A DNA stretch of 64,000 nt. It comes from Pseudobdellovibrionaceae bacterium (GTDB taxonomy: Bacteria; Bdellovibrionota; Bdellovibrionia; Bdellovibrionales; UBA1609). Each line of letters starts with the position of its first letter. The first letter of the stretch is position 1. Under the pieces are notes generated by a model, which searched no databases, was not told where the DNA came from, and saw only the letters and a list, made by a program, of their open reading frames with translations. The translations under genes and the position numbers were made by a program. The stretch spans positions 8,852 through 72,851 of the forward strand of contig JACKAN010000017.1 of NCBI GenBank assembly GCA_020635055.1, written 5' to 3'. This document shows positions 9,112 through 18,800 of the stretch, piece by piece.

Positions 9112-10449
9112 ATGGTGATTTTATTTAGCCTGCTGCTGGGATGGCAGCTTCATGCCGAAGCATTTAAGAATACTATTGGAGCCCAATGGTTGCAGAAGCA
9201 ATATATTACCCAAAAGGAATCACCAGAGCATAGTCAGGACTACTCCGAAGTGGCTTTAAGTTGGAAGTTCAAAAAAGATGGGACACATTGGAATAGAGGC
9301 TTAGATACTCAAGTTTTTTATTCAGTAGGAAGAAGCAATGAGTTCTATGCTCACTTGCGCGAAGCCTATGTGACATACAATATAAACGACAATCATTCTC
9401 TTGATATGGGAAGAGTTAAAAAACCATGGAGCTTTGTTGATGAAATTTGGTCTGTTGGTTTGTGGGAACCAGCCCTAAAAAATGATGGTTTTAATTTTTC
9501 TAGAGAGGGCTTGGCCGGATTTTTTTATAATTTAAAATCAAGCCCATGGTTTTTAACACTTTATGCATCCCCATTATTTTTGCCCGACCAAGGACCTCTT
9601 GTAAAAGTAGAAAAGGGTCAATTAATTTCGGCTAACCGATGGTTTAATAATCGTGTGAACAGCGTTAGGATTGGTGAAATAGAATCACCTATTGTTTACA
9701 ATTTACATAAGCCGGCTATTGAAGATGTTTTGTTACAAAACTCTTTAGCTTTTGATTTTGGCTGGGGAGATAGGGAAAAAGGCTGGCGCTTTCATTCCGC
9801 ATTTGCCGATAAGGCCATTAATCAACTGTTTGTGGGTGTGAGACCCATTCACAATGTAAGCTTGAAAAATGTAAAAAGGGAATCTGAGCTGCATCTTTAT
9901 CCACAAGTTCACAGGCATCGACTGCTTACGGCAGAGGTCAGTTATTTTGCCGATAAAAGAGGAGGGTGGCTTTCTGTTAATACAGATCAGCCCTACGAGC
10001 AAAACATGGATACAACATGGATCACACCAGCTTTTGTTAAAGAACATATATTTTCTGCGGGTGTAGATGGTGAGTGGAAGAAAAACAAAGTGTCGCTCTC
10101 ATATTTTCAACGGGAGTCTGAGCAAGCAGAGCCCACGTCCATATTTTCGGCAGAAGACTTGTCCCGTTTATCGGACCGCTATGATTTTAGAAAAGCCACT
10201 CTAGTTAATTTCCAAAGAAAAGATTCTTTGGGAAGTTATGGTCAAGTAAAAATCAACTTACGTTGGGTGCACTCTTTAGCTAGTGATGCAGATATGCTTT
10301 CGGCACAATGGGAGTACAATTATTTTAAAGATTGGTCTTGGCTGTTAGGCGGAGATCTTATTGGAACTAAAAACGAAGATAATAACGATTTTTTTGCTAG
10401 AAACAGAAGCAATGATAGGATTTACGGGGGGATGACGTATGTATTCTAG
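9112..10449 (+). CDS. Outer-membrane barrel protein, module B
   Basis: A 445-aa protein with signal peptide MVILFSLLLGWQLHAEA. It is a diverged paralogue of the barrel at 5445: matching landmarks include AHLREAYVTYN, MGRVKKPW, EIWSVGLWEP, GLAGFFY, LYASPLFLPDQGP and PIVYNLHKPAIEDVLLQNSLAF. It ends in GGMTYVF, again with terminal phenylalanine and alternating pattern typical of barrel closing strands. It starts 6 bp after the stop of module A lipoprotein and overlaps the next lipoprotein by 11 bp, so all four genes probably form one operon. No known porin or transporter signature was recognised. Confidence 0.7.
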   Translation: MVILFSLLLGWQLHAEAFKNTIGAQWLQKQYITQKESPEHSQDYSEVALSWKFKKDGTHWNRGLDTQVFYSVGRSNEFYAHLREAYVTYNINDNHSLDMGRVKKPWSFVDEIWSVGLWEPALKNDGFNFSREGLAGFFYNLKSSPWFLTLYASPLFLPDQGPLVKVEKGQLISANRWFNNRVNSVRIGEIESPIVYNLHKPAIEDVLLQNSLAFDFGWGDREKGWRFHSAFADKAINQLFVGVRPIHNVSLKNVKRESELHLYPQVHRHRLLTAEVSYFADKRGGWLSVNTDQPYEQNMDTTWITPAFVKEHIFSAGVDGEWKKNKVSLSYFQRESEQAEPTSIFSAEDLSRLSDRYDFRKATLVNFQRKDSLGSYGQVKINLRWVHSLASDADMLSAQWEYNYFKDWSWLLGGDLIGTKNEDNNDFFARNRSNDRIYGGMTYVF

Positions 10450-12895
10450 AAAGCTTTTCATATTTATATTTATAGGATTCATTTGGCTGACGACGGGTTG
10501 TAGTTTAGAGATTGGTGAAACCTCTCGTGGACCGGTACAGGTAGCTAACAAAGACATGGTCTGTGTTAGGGATCTTGGAAAAGGAGTCGATAAGTACTTA
10601 GAAGCCAGTTTAACTAAAAAAGAAATTTATAACTGGGCGGCCTGTGTTAATGACGCCATTTATAATTTCGACAAATACACTCAAGGTGAAAAGGCGGATC
10701 GCTATAGTGTTGCCGAAGTAACAAAAACAGTGGGTGAAGTGGTTTTCCCCGATAAGCCGATCACTCAAAAGTTAGTGGCTACGGCCATGGTAGTTAAGAA
10801 ATATTTAGTGGGGGGTGACAGTGAATATGTCACAAGAAACGAGTTGCGACGCTTACAAGATTTAGTTTGGACAGTAGAAGATTCTGCAGTTCTTTTAAAT
10901 CCACATATACCTATTTTAAATTTAAAAGTTGTCGAAAGACCTAAACCGGAAACAGTTGAAATCGCTGGCCAAAGATTATTTGATGCAATTGCTTTAATAC
11001 TTAATGAAACTGAAAGTTACCGTGTTAACGTTGAATTTACGAGCATTAATGATTTCATAGTTGAATTGCAAAAATTCAATGAGAGCAGCCCAGAGTCGGC
11101 CCAAGCTTTTACTGAACTGGCTAGGCACTTCTATAACACCATTACTGGTGAGCCTTACGACAATCAGGTGATTCAGGATAAAAATAGTGTTTTATTTTTT
11201 AAAGAGTTAAGTTATTGGTACCGCTTAAGAATGCATTATGTTTATCAAGTGCGCGACAAAAAGCTACTGGAAGGGGAAGGGCTTGCTGAAACCAAGTATT
11301 TTGTAGATCAAATATTAACGGGTATTAAGCGAGTGATAAATCGCTACGAAAAAGAAGCCTATATAAGTTATAATCAAATCGACGCTTTGGTTGACGGTTT
11401 TTATAATGCGCACTTGTTGCCTAAGCCTTACAGAGGTGAGTCTGTAAAAGCGGCATTAAGACCCTTCTTTGATAAAATGTTTGGTGATAGATCTATTGAG
11501 TTTGATAAGAGAGCCAGCTTGGGAATAGACCAGCAGGTGATCGCAGAAATTGAGGCTGAATTCTACAAGTGGTATGAGGTGCAAAACTTTTTAGCCCACA
11601 GTTTCGAACTTAATAATAAATCTTTTTCTCAAATGAGGTTTATTGATCATAAACTTTGGCCTGAGTTTTTAAGCTCTATTCCTCAAACAGAGTCTCATTA
11701 TATTGAAATTAAATCTATCTGGGAAAAAACAAAATTGCGTTTCCAATGGGGAGACCCAAGGTTGGTTGTGGGTACGGAAACCTACATTGAAGAGGTTAAT
11801 GCTGGAACTAATTTTTATCAGTTGTCACTTTTAAATATATTGTCTTCCGCAGTAAGAATAGTTGCAAAAAGCTATCCTCAAGATTTATATCGAGCTCAAG
11901 TTGTTACTGGAATTACAGAAAAAGAAATGGACAGATTCATTAATGACTTTAAATTGATTTGGCAGGACTTAAATATAATGCCACCAGAAGCTATAGAGGT
12001 TGGGAAAAAGATGTTTATTGAAACCAATCTTTTTGCCCCTTCTGGCAATGGTTATTTTTCACCAAGTGCAGAAAACCCCACCGCACATCTTATGGATTTT
12101 AATGAAGGAGTGGAGCTGCTCTCTATGCTTTATTCTGGCTACACAATGAATTCAAAAATATTTGAAAAATACAAGGACACTTGTTTGAGGGGACCTAAAG
12201 ATGTATTTGGCAAGCCTATGTTTGTGTCCACATGCTTTTGGCAAAATTTTAAGAAATTTTATGCATCTGAATTTGAAACTATGCCGGGAATTAAAAAGTT
12301 TCTTCAAGAGTTAGAGCCTAACTCACAAAGTTCTAAAAAACAGGAAGATTGGGAAACTTTTGTTTCCGCAATGGACAAGTTGGTCCGATATGATTGGGAG
12401 CCGGAAAGATGGCTAGGTACTATTCAGATGGGCAAAGCAACAATGATATTGCATTTTGTTGAGACGATGATTAACAAATTTGACTTGAATCATGATGGCT
12501 TTATAGACGAGATTGAAGGCTTGCGTGCCTACTCACATTTTCGTGGAATTCTTGATCGTATGGCAAGAGAAAGATGCAAGGTCTTAGACGAAGAACAATT
12601 GCAAACAGTTTATATATTTATATTAAAATACGCTAAGGTACCTGGTGGAAAATGGGATGCCATCTGGAATAAAATTTGGACATCCAAAGCAGATAAGGTC
12701 GACCACTTGCAAGTCTTAAAAATATTTAGGCAAATTCTTGTTGCCAATTCACCCGAGTACAATGTCGACGTTGAAAAGTGCGTTTACAACCCAACAGAGG
12801 ACGATGTGTTTGGTCAAATGCTTAAAGAAGCTGGAGCGGCTAAATCTGGCGGCATGAAAAAAGAAATTAATAGATTAAAGGAATTCAATAAATAA
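10439..12895 (+). CDS. EF-hand lipoprotein, module B
   Basis: An 818-aa lipoprotein paralogous to the one at 6859. The signal MYSRKLFIFIFIGFIWLTTGC ends in a lipobox (TTGC; C21). The C-terminal EF-hand is kept at residues 682-693, DLNHDGFIDEIE (D1, N3, D5, D9, E12). Shared blocks between the two paralogues include the N-terminal cysteine-containing helix pair and the FNEGVELLSMLYSGY segment versus FDEAVSFLHYVFSGY just before the EF-hand region. A perfect 10-bp hairpin follows the gene. The pairing of each lipoprotein with its own barrel suggests a complex. Confidence 0.7.
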   Translation: MYSRKLFIFIFIGFIWLTTGCSLEIGETSRGPVQVANKDMVCVRDLGKGVDKYLEASLTKKEIYNWAACVNDAIYNFDKYTQGEKADRYSVAEVTKTVGEVVFPDKPITQKLVATAMVVKKYLVGGDSEYVTRNELRRLQDLVWTVEDSAVLLNPHIPILNLKVVERPKPETVEIAGQRLFDAIALILNETESYRVNVEFTSINDFIVELQKFNESSPESAQAFTELARHFYNTITGEPYDNQVIQDKNSVLFFKELSYWYRLRMHYVYQVRDKKLLEGEGLAETKYFVDQILTGIKRVINRYEKEAYISYNQIDALVDGFYNAHLLPKPYRGESVKAALRPFFDKMFGDRSIEFDKRASLGIDQQVIAEIEAEFYKWYEVQNFLAHSFELNNKSFSQMRFIDHKLWPEFLSSIPQTESHYIEIKSIWEKTKLRFQWGDPRLVVGTETYIEEVNAGTNFYQLSLLNILSSAVRIVAKSYPQDLYRAQVVTGITEKEMDRFINDFKLIWQDLNIMPPEAIEVGKKMFIETNLFAPSGNGYFSPSAENPTAHLMDFNEGVELLSMLYSGYTMNSKIFEKYKDTCLRGPKDVFGKPMFVSTCFWQNFKKFYASEFETMPGIKKFLQELEPNSQSSKKQEDWETFVSAMDKLVRYDWEPERWLGTIQMGKATMILHFVETMINKFDLNHDGFIDEIEGLRAYSHFRGILDRMARERCKVLDEEQLQTVYIFILKYAKVPGGKWDAIWNKIWTSKADKVDHLQVLKIFRQILVANSPEYNVDVEKCVYNPTEDDVFGQMLKEAGAAKSGGMKKEINRLKEFNK

Positions 12896-12900
12896 GTGCT

Positions 12901-12930
12901 AAACACAAGTACTAACTTGTGTTTGCTTAT
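12901..12930 (+). terminator. Terminator-like hairpin ending the A/B module operon
   Basis: A perfect 10-bp stem, AAACACAAGT and ACTTGTGTTT, with loop ACTA (12911-12914), five bases after the stop at 12895. The T-run after it is broken by GC, so termination may be partial. It is also the boundary with the convergent minus-strand gene. Confidence 0.55.
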
Positions 12931-12950
12931 TGGATTAACATTTAAAACTA

Positions 12951-14249
12951 TTAGTTTAATGTTTGTTTAGCAATAATATCGTGACCTAACCACACAACAG
13001 GTTGTTGTATTTTCCAAGCTTCATTAAACATGATCTTGCCGCAGGCGCGAAAAACCACTTCACTTAATTTATATGTAATTAGGTCTTTTGTGTCTTTGTG
13101 CATATTTATTAATTCGGCAGAAGATTCTCTCATTAATTTCATTTGCTCATTGCCGTTATGTTGAGGCCACAGATCATATTGGGTCCATGCTTTAATAGTG
13201 GAAGAGGTCAAATATTTAGTGCAAAACTTAAGTACTTCATCAATATCAATACCGGGCTTAAGTAGCGATTGACATTCACTTAAAATATTTTGTGCTTCAG
13301 GGAGAGATAGGCCTTCTTTTTGTAGCGCGCCCAACAGTGGGTACAAAGAAACTTCAACACCTAAAAATATGCTACTGGAATTAGTGAGAATTTCGGGGCA
13401 ATTAAATACGCAACATTGAATGTTCTTGTTATAATTTTCTTTAGCAATATTTTCTAGATGTTTTTTTGCCCAGCCTTGCAAATAGGGCGAGTAGGATTGC
13501 CATTTATATTTATTAAGTACTAAGACTTCTGTGCCATGATAGCCATAGGCCACATAACTTACCTTGAGGTTTTGTTTTTTCTTTTTTTCGCGCAATTCTT
13601 TTGTTAAATCAATAAGGTGGTTTAAGGTCTCACCGGTTACATCTTTAAAATTTAAATCACAAAGCCTTCCAATTTCTGATTGCCAAAAAGATTCTGAAGA
13701 GCAAAAGCGATCATCGTAACCTTTAAAAACTTTATTAGCGATAGGCATAACCACTTTGGCTCGTGGAAAACCTCCTGCCATAGTATGTACAAACAAAATA
13801 TTGGAGTTATCTGGCAACATTTTTTCGAGTTCCACAAGATAAGCTTTTACTCTGAGTCTGAAGCTTTCTGTTGCTAATTGGCGGGATTCTTTTAATGCCG
13901 TCCAATCTAGCTGAGCAAGGTTCCATGCGCTCATCTTAATCCCTTTAAGCTGATCTACTGGTGTTTTGCCAGAAGAGTCAGGTTCTAAATCAAAACCAGC
14001 TTCTAGAGGAACATTAATTAAAGGAGATTCTTTTTCTAATAATTCTTGTTCATTTAATGCTCGTAATTGTTGATTTTCATCTCTACGACCCACTGTAGAG
14101 TAAATAACTTTCATCCCCTTGGCTTTGGCTTGATCGACAATGCCATTGGCATATCCGCGCTGAAACAATTCTCCAAAAACCACGAGAACATCTTGAGAAC
14201 TCCACTCGGCAGTGTCTGGCAATTCTCTCATGGGTTTAAAGTCTCGCAT
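12951..14249 (-). CDS. FabMG-like enoyl-ACP reductase family protein (tentative)
   Basis: A 432-aa cytoplasmic protein. The start MRDFKPMRELPDTAEW and the block DVLVVFGELFQRGYANGIVDQAKAKGMKVIYSTVGRRDE look like a Rossmann-type first half and match my memory of proteins called FabMG-family enoyl-ACP reductases, reported from metagenomic triclosan-resistance work and found in Bdellovibrio-like genomes. I cannot verify that by search. A nucleotide-binding role fits the VVFGELFQRGYANG segment. If right, it would do the last reduction step of the fatty-acid cycle; notably, the fab operon at 44-50 kb has no enoyl reductase gene. Shine-Dalgarno GGAGATG precedes the ATG. Confidence 0.5.
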   Translation of the reverse strand: MRDFKPMRELPDTAEWSSQDVLVVFGELFQRGYANGIVDQAKAKGMKVIYSTVGRRDENQQLRALNEQELLEKESPLINVPLEAGFDLEPDSSGKTPVDQLKGIKMSAWNLAQLDWTALKESRQLATESFRLRVKAYLVELEKMLPDNSNILFVHTMAGGFPRAKVVMPIANKVFKGYDDRFCSSESFWQSEIGRLCDLNFKDVTGETLNHLIDLTKELREKKKKQNLKVSYVAYGYHGTEVLVLNKYKWQSYSPYLQGWAKKHLENIAKENYNKNIQCCVFNCPEILTNSSSIFLGVEVSLYPLLGALQKEGLSLPEAQNILSECQSLLKPGIDIDEVLKFCTKYLTSSTIKAWTQYDLWPQHNGNEQMKLMRESSAELINMHKDTKDLITYKLSEVVFRACGKIMFNEAWKIQQPVVWLGHDIIAKQTLN

Positions 14250-14702
14250 GCTTCATCTCCTTTAATTGATTTGCATAATTGGTTTGCACAATTGTTTGGC
14301 AAATTTTATCTAAGACTTAAACAATAAGTTCTGTGGTTCCCAGGGTCGAACAAAAAAATATTTTTTAGCCAGGTGCATATAGAGAATATGTTAAGAAAAA
14401 TTATAAAAAAGTAAAAGTATCCTGTAAAAAGTAAAATAGCATAATAATATTAATAAGATACAGGGCATGATTTGAGTGTTATTTAGACTTTTTCTTCGAT
14501 TTATGATTTTATGGGCCCTGTTTTTGCTGAAGAGCTAACAATTTACGTCGCATGTCCACAGGATGGTCATCGGCGAACCTCTAAGAGGGGTAAAAATATT
14601 AATGATTACAGCAATATAGGGTTTTGTTTCAAAGTTACGATACTTGCATATTATAGAAGTGAAATTTTCTAGAACTATTAGAAAAAAGGAACCACTGTAC
14701 TG
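14250..14702. other. Intergenic region upstream of barrel C
   Basis: An A+T-rich spacer of 453 bp holding the divergent start regions of the FabMG-like gene and barrel C. A minus-strand stretch at 14509-14580 reads FADDHPVDMRRKLLALQQ before a stop and looks like the end of a lost gene, though a stop precedes it closely. A small palindrome CCTCTAAGAGG lies at 14578-14588. No promoter I would defend. Confidence 0.4.
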
Positions 14703-15884
14703 ATGAAAACCATAAGTCGTTTGAAGTATTCGATTTTATTGGCTTTTGCCCTAGCTGCTTTATTTGTGCTGCTGGCTCCGAATTCCCATGCGGACGGCCT
14801 TTCTCAAGAGGAAAACACAATACTTTTACGTTTAGAAAAAGAAAGTTTACTAAGTAAAACAAAATTTCAAGGTGATTGGAAATTGGAGCTTGGTGGACAG
14901 TCTTTCGAAGAGGCTACTGATGATGAAAAGTCAGCCAGTGTGGCCTTGCGTTTGCGTCCTAAGTATCGTCTTTTAGAAAATTTAATTGTCAAAGGGGATT
15001 TACGATTAAAGTCGGAAAGCGGGAGGATTCAAAGTCGCTTCTACCCTGGAAGCGAAAATATGCTTCAACTTAACAATGCCACCATCGAGTTTTATCCTAT
15101 ACCATTTCTTCTTCTCGAGGGCGGGATAGTCAATCAGGGCTATATCGGACAGGAATTGCTTTTTTCACAAAGTCGTTCCTTTGCGGGTTTTAAAGAGGGT
15201 TTAATTTTTGGGCCCAGCGATTTTAAAACTTCTTTAATTTTGCAACAAAGTATTCCTTCTTCCACTAGTTTAAATGCTGAAAGAGTTGAAAAAGAGGAGA
15301 CTCCTTCCTTTTTAGCTCAGACTCTACAATTAGAGATAAATCGCGATATCTTAAAGGGTGTATTTGGTGGCAGCCTGTTTCAGTATAACAATTTGCCTTC
15401 GAAAGTGGCTTACGAAAGTTATGTAAATGGAAACACGATTGATGGCAGTGATTCTTCATTGAGTCGCTTTGTTTATGACTTTGCTGGTTATGGACTGAAC
15501 TCGAAGTTGGATGTGAATCTATCAGAAAGTTTAAGTTTAGTGGGGGCCTTGCAGCTAATCGAAAACACAAAAGCCCCATCGGGCAACTCAAGGGCGCAAA
15601 TGCTGTGGCTGGGTCCGGCATTAACTTTGGGTGACACCAAGTGGAATATAAACTACGGAAAATTTTTTGCCGAGTCGGATGTGGCTCCTGCTTATTATAT
15701 GAATTTGAATTATGGAGGAACCAACAGAGTGGGTGACTTCAGTAGGATTGAAGTTGAGTTTACAAAATTTAATTTTAAGTTATTGGCTCAATATGCCCTT
15801 TCAGAAACCCTCAATGAACGTGTTCATCAAGATCGTCGTACTAGTTATTTAGTAAGGCTGGAGACTTTGTATGTTAGCTTCTAA
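14703..15884 (+). CDS. Outer-membrane barrel protein, module C
   Basis: A 393-aa protein with signal peptide ISRLKYSILLAFALAALFVLL and cleavage near SHA-DG. The mature part has repeating strand-like segments (WKLELGGQSF, VALRLRPKYRL, LIVKGDLRLKS, NATIEFYPIPF) and ends RLETLYVSF, the terminal aromatic of an outer-membrane barrel. It does not show the landmark motifs of barrels A and B but fills the same position: it overlaps the downstream lipoprotein gene by 14 bp. Most likely it forms the membrane channel or anchor of that lipoprotein. Family not recognised. Confidence 0.7.
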   Translation: MKTISRLKYSILLAFALAALFVLLAPNSHADGLSQEENTILLRLEKESLLSKTKFQGDWKLELGGQSFEEATDDEKSASVALRLRPKYRLLENLIVKGDLRLKSESGRIQSRFYPGSENMLQLNNATIEFYPIPFLLLEGGIVNQGYIGQELLFSQSRSFAGFKEGLIFGPSDFKTSLILQQSIPSSTSLNAERVEKEETPSFLAQTLQLEINRDILKGVFGGSLFQYNNLPSKVAYESYVNGNTIDGSDSSLSRFVYDFAGYGLNSKLDVNLSESLSLVGALQLIENTKAPSGNSRAQMLWLGPALTLGDTKWNINYGKFFAESDVAPAYYMNLNYGGTNRVGDFSRIEVEFTKFNFKLLAQYALSETLNERVHQDRRTSYLVRLETLYVSF

Positions 15885-18800
15885 GATTAAACTGCATAAT
15901 TGGCTAAATGTTTCATGGGAAAAGCTCCCAATAAAATCATCGGCACTTACTTTGCTGGCCATAATGTTAACAGCGTCGGGTTGCTGGAGTCCTAAGCAAG
16001 AATTGGCTCAAGACGGCAATCAAGCCACTTTTTACGTTGCTAGTTCCGATGGAAAAAGCACAGGCTTTAAAATACTAGATAAAAACTGGAATATTCCCGG
16101 TGAAAAAAGTTTTCGTTTTTGGGCCTGTTTAAAAGATGTTGTTACAAGAAAAGAGTTGTCCAATCAAAAGTTTGTAATAGAGAACAAAGATTCCATTTCC
16201 CCATTCTCTAAGCCCGCGACGTCCTCCAACAATGGTTGTGTTTACTGGAGTGAAAACGATATTGCCTTTGATTACTTTGCCCCTTCTAAATTTTTAGTCT
16301 TCAATAGGGTTATTCGCTCGGCATCCAGCTCTGTTCATAAGGGCGTAGTGAGTGTACGCCTAATGGTTAATCCATGGGCCAGTTTCCGGCAATCGAAAGA
16401 AGAAGTCATTTATTGGCCAGAAAACACCCAGTCCCCCATAGATTTAAGTAAAGTTGTTCAAGGCAATGTGGCTGTAAGAGAAGCGCTTATGGGAATAGGC
16501 ACAAAAAGAGAAGATCATGGAAAGTTGTATGTGGAAAACGTTTCCATGCTAGCCAGTAAATTAGCGGATGTTTACTTTACTGAAAAAGACAAAAAAAATG
16601 ATGAACTTAATAAAAAACAATATGATTCAAATAGTATAGAAAACGACGAAGCAGAGACTCATGCCAAAAAAGCAGACGAAGTGATCAGCGGCTTTGATTT
16701 GGAAATACACTTAGATTTAAAACCTGTGGTGCAGATCAAAAATATTGATGGTGATATTCAATACCTACCAATTAAATCAGGAAAATTTCGAGTGCTGGCG
16801 GAGCTGGTCGCAACTGAGTTAGGTGAGGAAGCCAATAAAAACATGATGATTACCGATGATAAGTCTAAATATGGTGGGGCTAAAGATGAGCGTGAAATCA
16901 TGACCCCCAAGGCTCCCCCTTTAGAAGTGGAAATGCACATGGGTAAACTTTTGCCCATCATTCAGGCGACTGTTACCAGAAAAGTGACACAAGGGCGTTT
17001 AAAATTAGCATTACAAATTAGACCTATATCTAGTCCCTCTAAGCTGGAAGCATATGAGGGTTTGTATGTTATTGGTGATTACAAAAAGTTAACTGGCAGT
17101 TCGGCTCCCAAGTTGGATAAAGACACTTACTATAGTGGCGAGCAGCATTTTAACTTTATGGATTATATGAGAGGCTCTGCGGGCTTTGATGAGCTCAAAG
17201 AAACTTATGCCTTTAACATGAAGCCTTTTGACTTTAGTGTTTCTCGCGGAAATTACGTTATGGTTCTTCCTGGTGAAACTGCAACGCAAAGAACTATTGT
17301 TTTTCGTGCTGAAACTTGCATATTTGATAATGCTACTGGAACTTCGCGCCAGCAGTATAAACAATTCAGAATATTCAGGGATGGTGTCGAGATCCCCAAA
17401 GAAGATGCGCGGACCAACGAAGAGGGATGCTTGATTTTATTGGGGAAAGTTTCTCATGCCTTTTATAAAATTGAAGAACTTAAGCCCACTAAATTTGAAA
17501 TATTTTATGATGCCCCCAATCTTGTGGCCAAAAAGAATGGCTATAAGGGTACTGGCAAAGGGCAATACACTTTGACTGTATATACAAATCCCTGGGATGA
17601 TAAATTTACATTCTTCAGTGACGTCAGGCAACTGCCTAAAGAATTAAAAGAACTTATTGGTACCCAAAGAAAAATTGAATCCAGAATATTTATTTCTGAT
17701 TTTTCCTATCAAACACTACGTTTCGGCTACGAGATAGATAAGTTCTTAAACTTAACTGTAGACAAGTCTGTATTAATGCTAATTGAACCTTATGTACTTA
17801 GATATTCAGGAAACGTACCTGGAAGAAATAATATTCAGAGATTGCGTGATGGTTTGTACCTATTAAAAGTAGCTTATCAAAAAGATTATTTGGATCCAGC
17901 TGCTAAGGGAGTATTGATTAAGAGAGAAGAGCGTCAAAGGGACATTGATGGTGAACCTTTAGATCTATTTGTGGCTAAAATGTGGGACCCCAATTTAGGA
18001 AAATATAGAGACTTAACCAATGATGAGAAAAGACATAAAACTAAACAGCACTTATCTATTGTAAAAAAATTGGTTCGAGTAAATAACGGGAAAATTATAA
18101 CACCCATCACTTTAAAAGTGGCGGACCTAAGATTAATGCGGGTAAGGTCTCAATTGTTAATTCAATTACAGCCTGTGGATGAAAGATTAGTTCAAATCGC
18201 CAATGCCTACGACAACAAAGTGGCCAATGAAGTGTTTCAAAAGGTAAAGGAAAAATTCAAACAAAATCTTCGTGCTAACAATCAAGATTTTGATAATTTG
18301 CTTAAGTCACATATAGAGCAAAACGAAAAAGAAAGAATAGAAGCTATTAAAAGGTATCAGGAAATATTGCATCAGTATGAAAAAGAACAAGAAGAGCTGA
18401 TTCGCGCTCGCATTCAAGATGTAGAATCCAAAGCTAGTTTAGAAGCGGGGTATGTACCACTGACGCCTCAACAGATAGATGAATATGTAAGTAAAGAAAT
18501 GCAGTCACGCAGAGGGGAATTTGACGCTTATCTTGAAAAATTTGAATCTGAATTAGCTCCTATAGATAAAGCCAGAGCCCAGTTCAACTACCTAACTGAT
18601 AGAGAAAAATTAGAAATTGAAGAGCAAATAAAAAATGATCAAGATAACCTTGAAGGTCTTCTAGAGAAGTTAGCCTCCGACAAACTGCTTCCAGCTCAAG
18701 AAAAGGCCTTGGTTAAAATGGGAATGGACCCAGAAGGACGCCGAGTGATTGATACCGGAATTCTGGCTGGAACAGCTTATGATAAACTGGACAAATTCTC

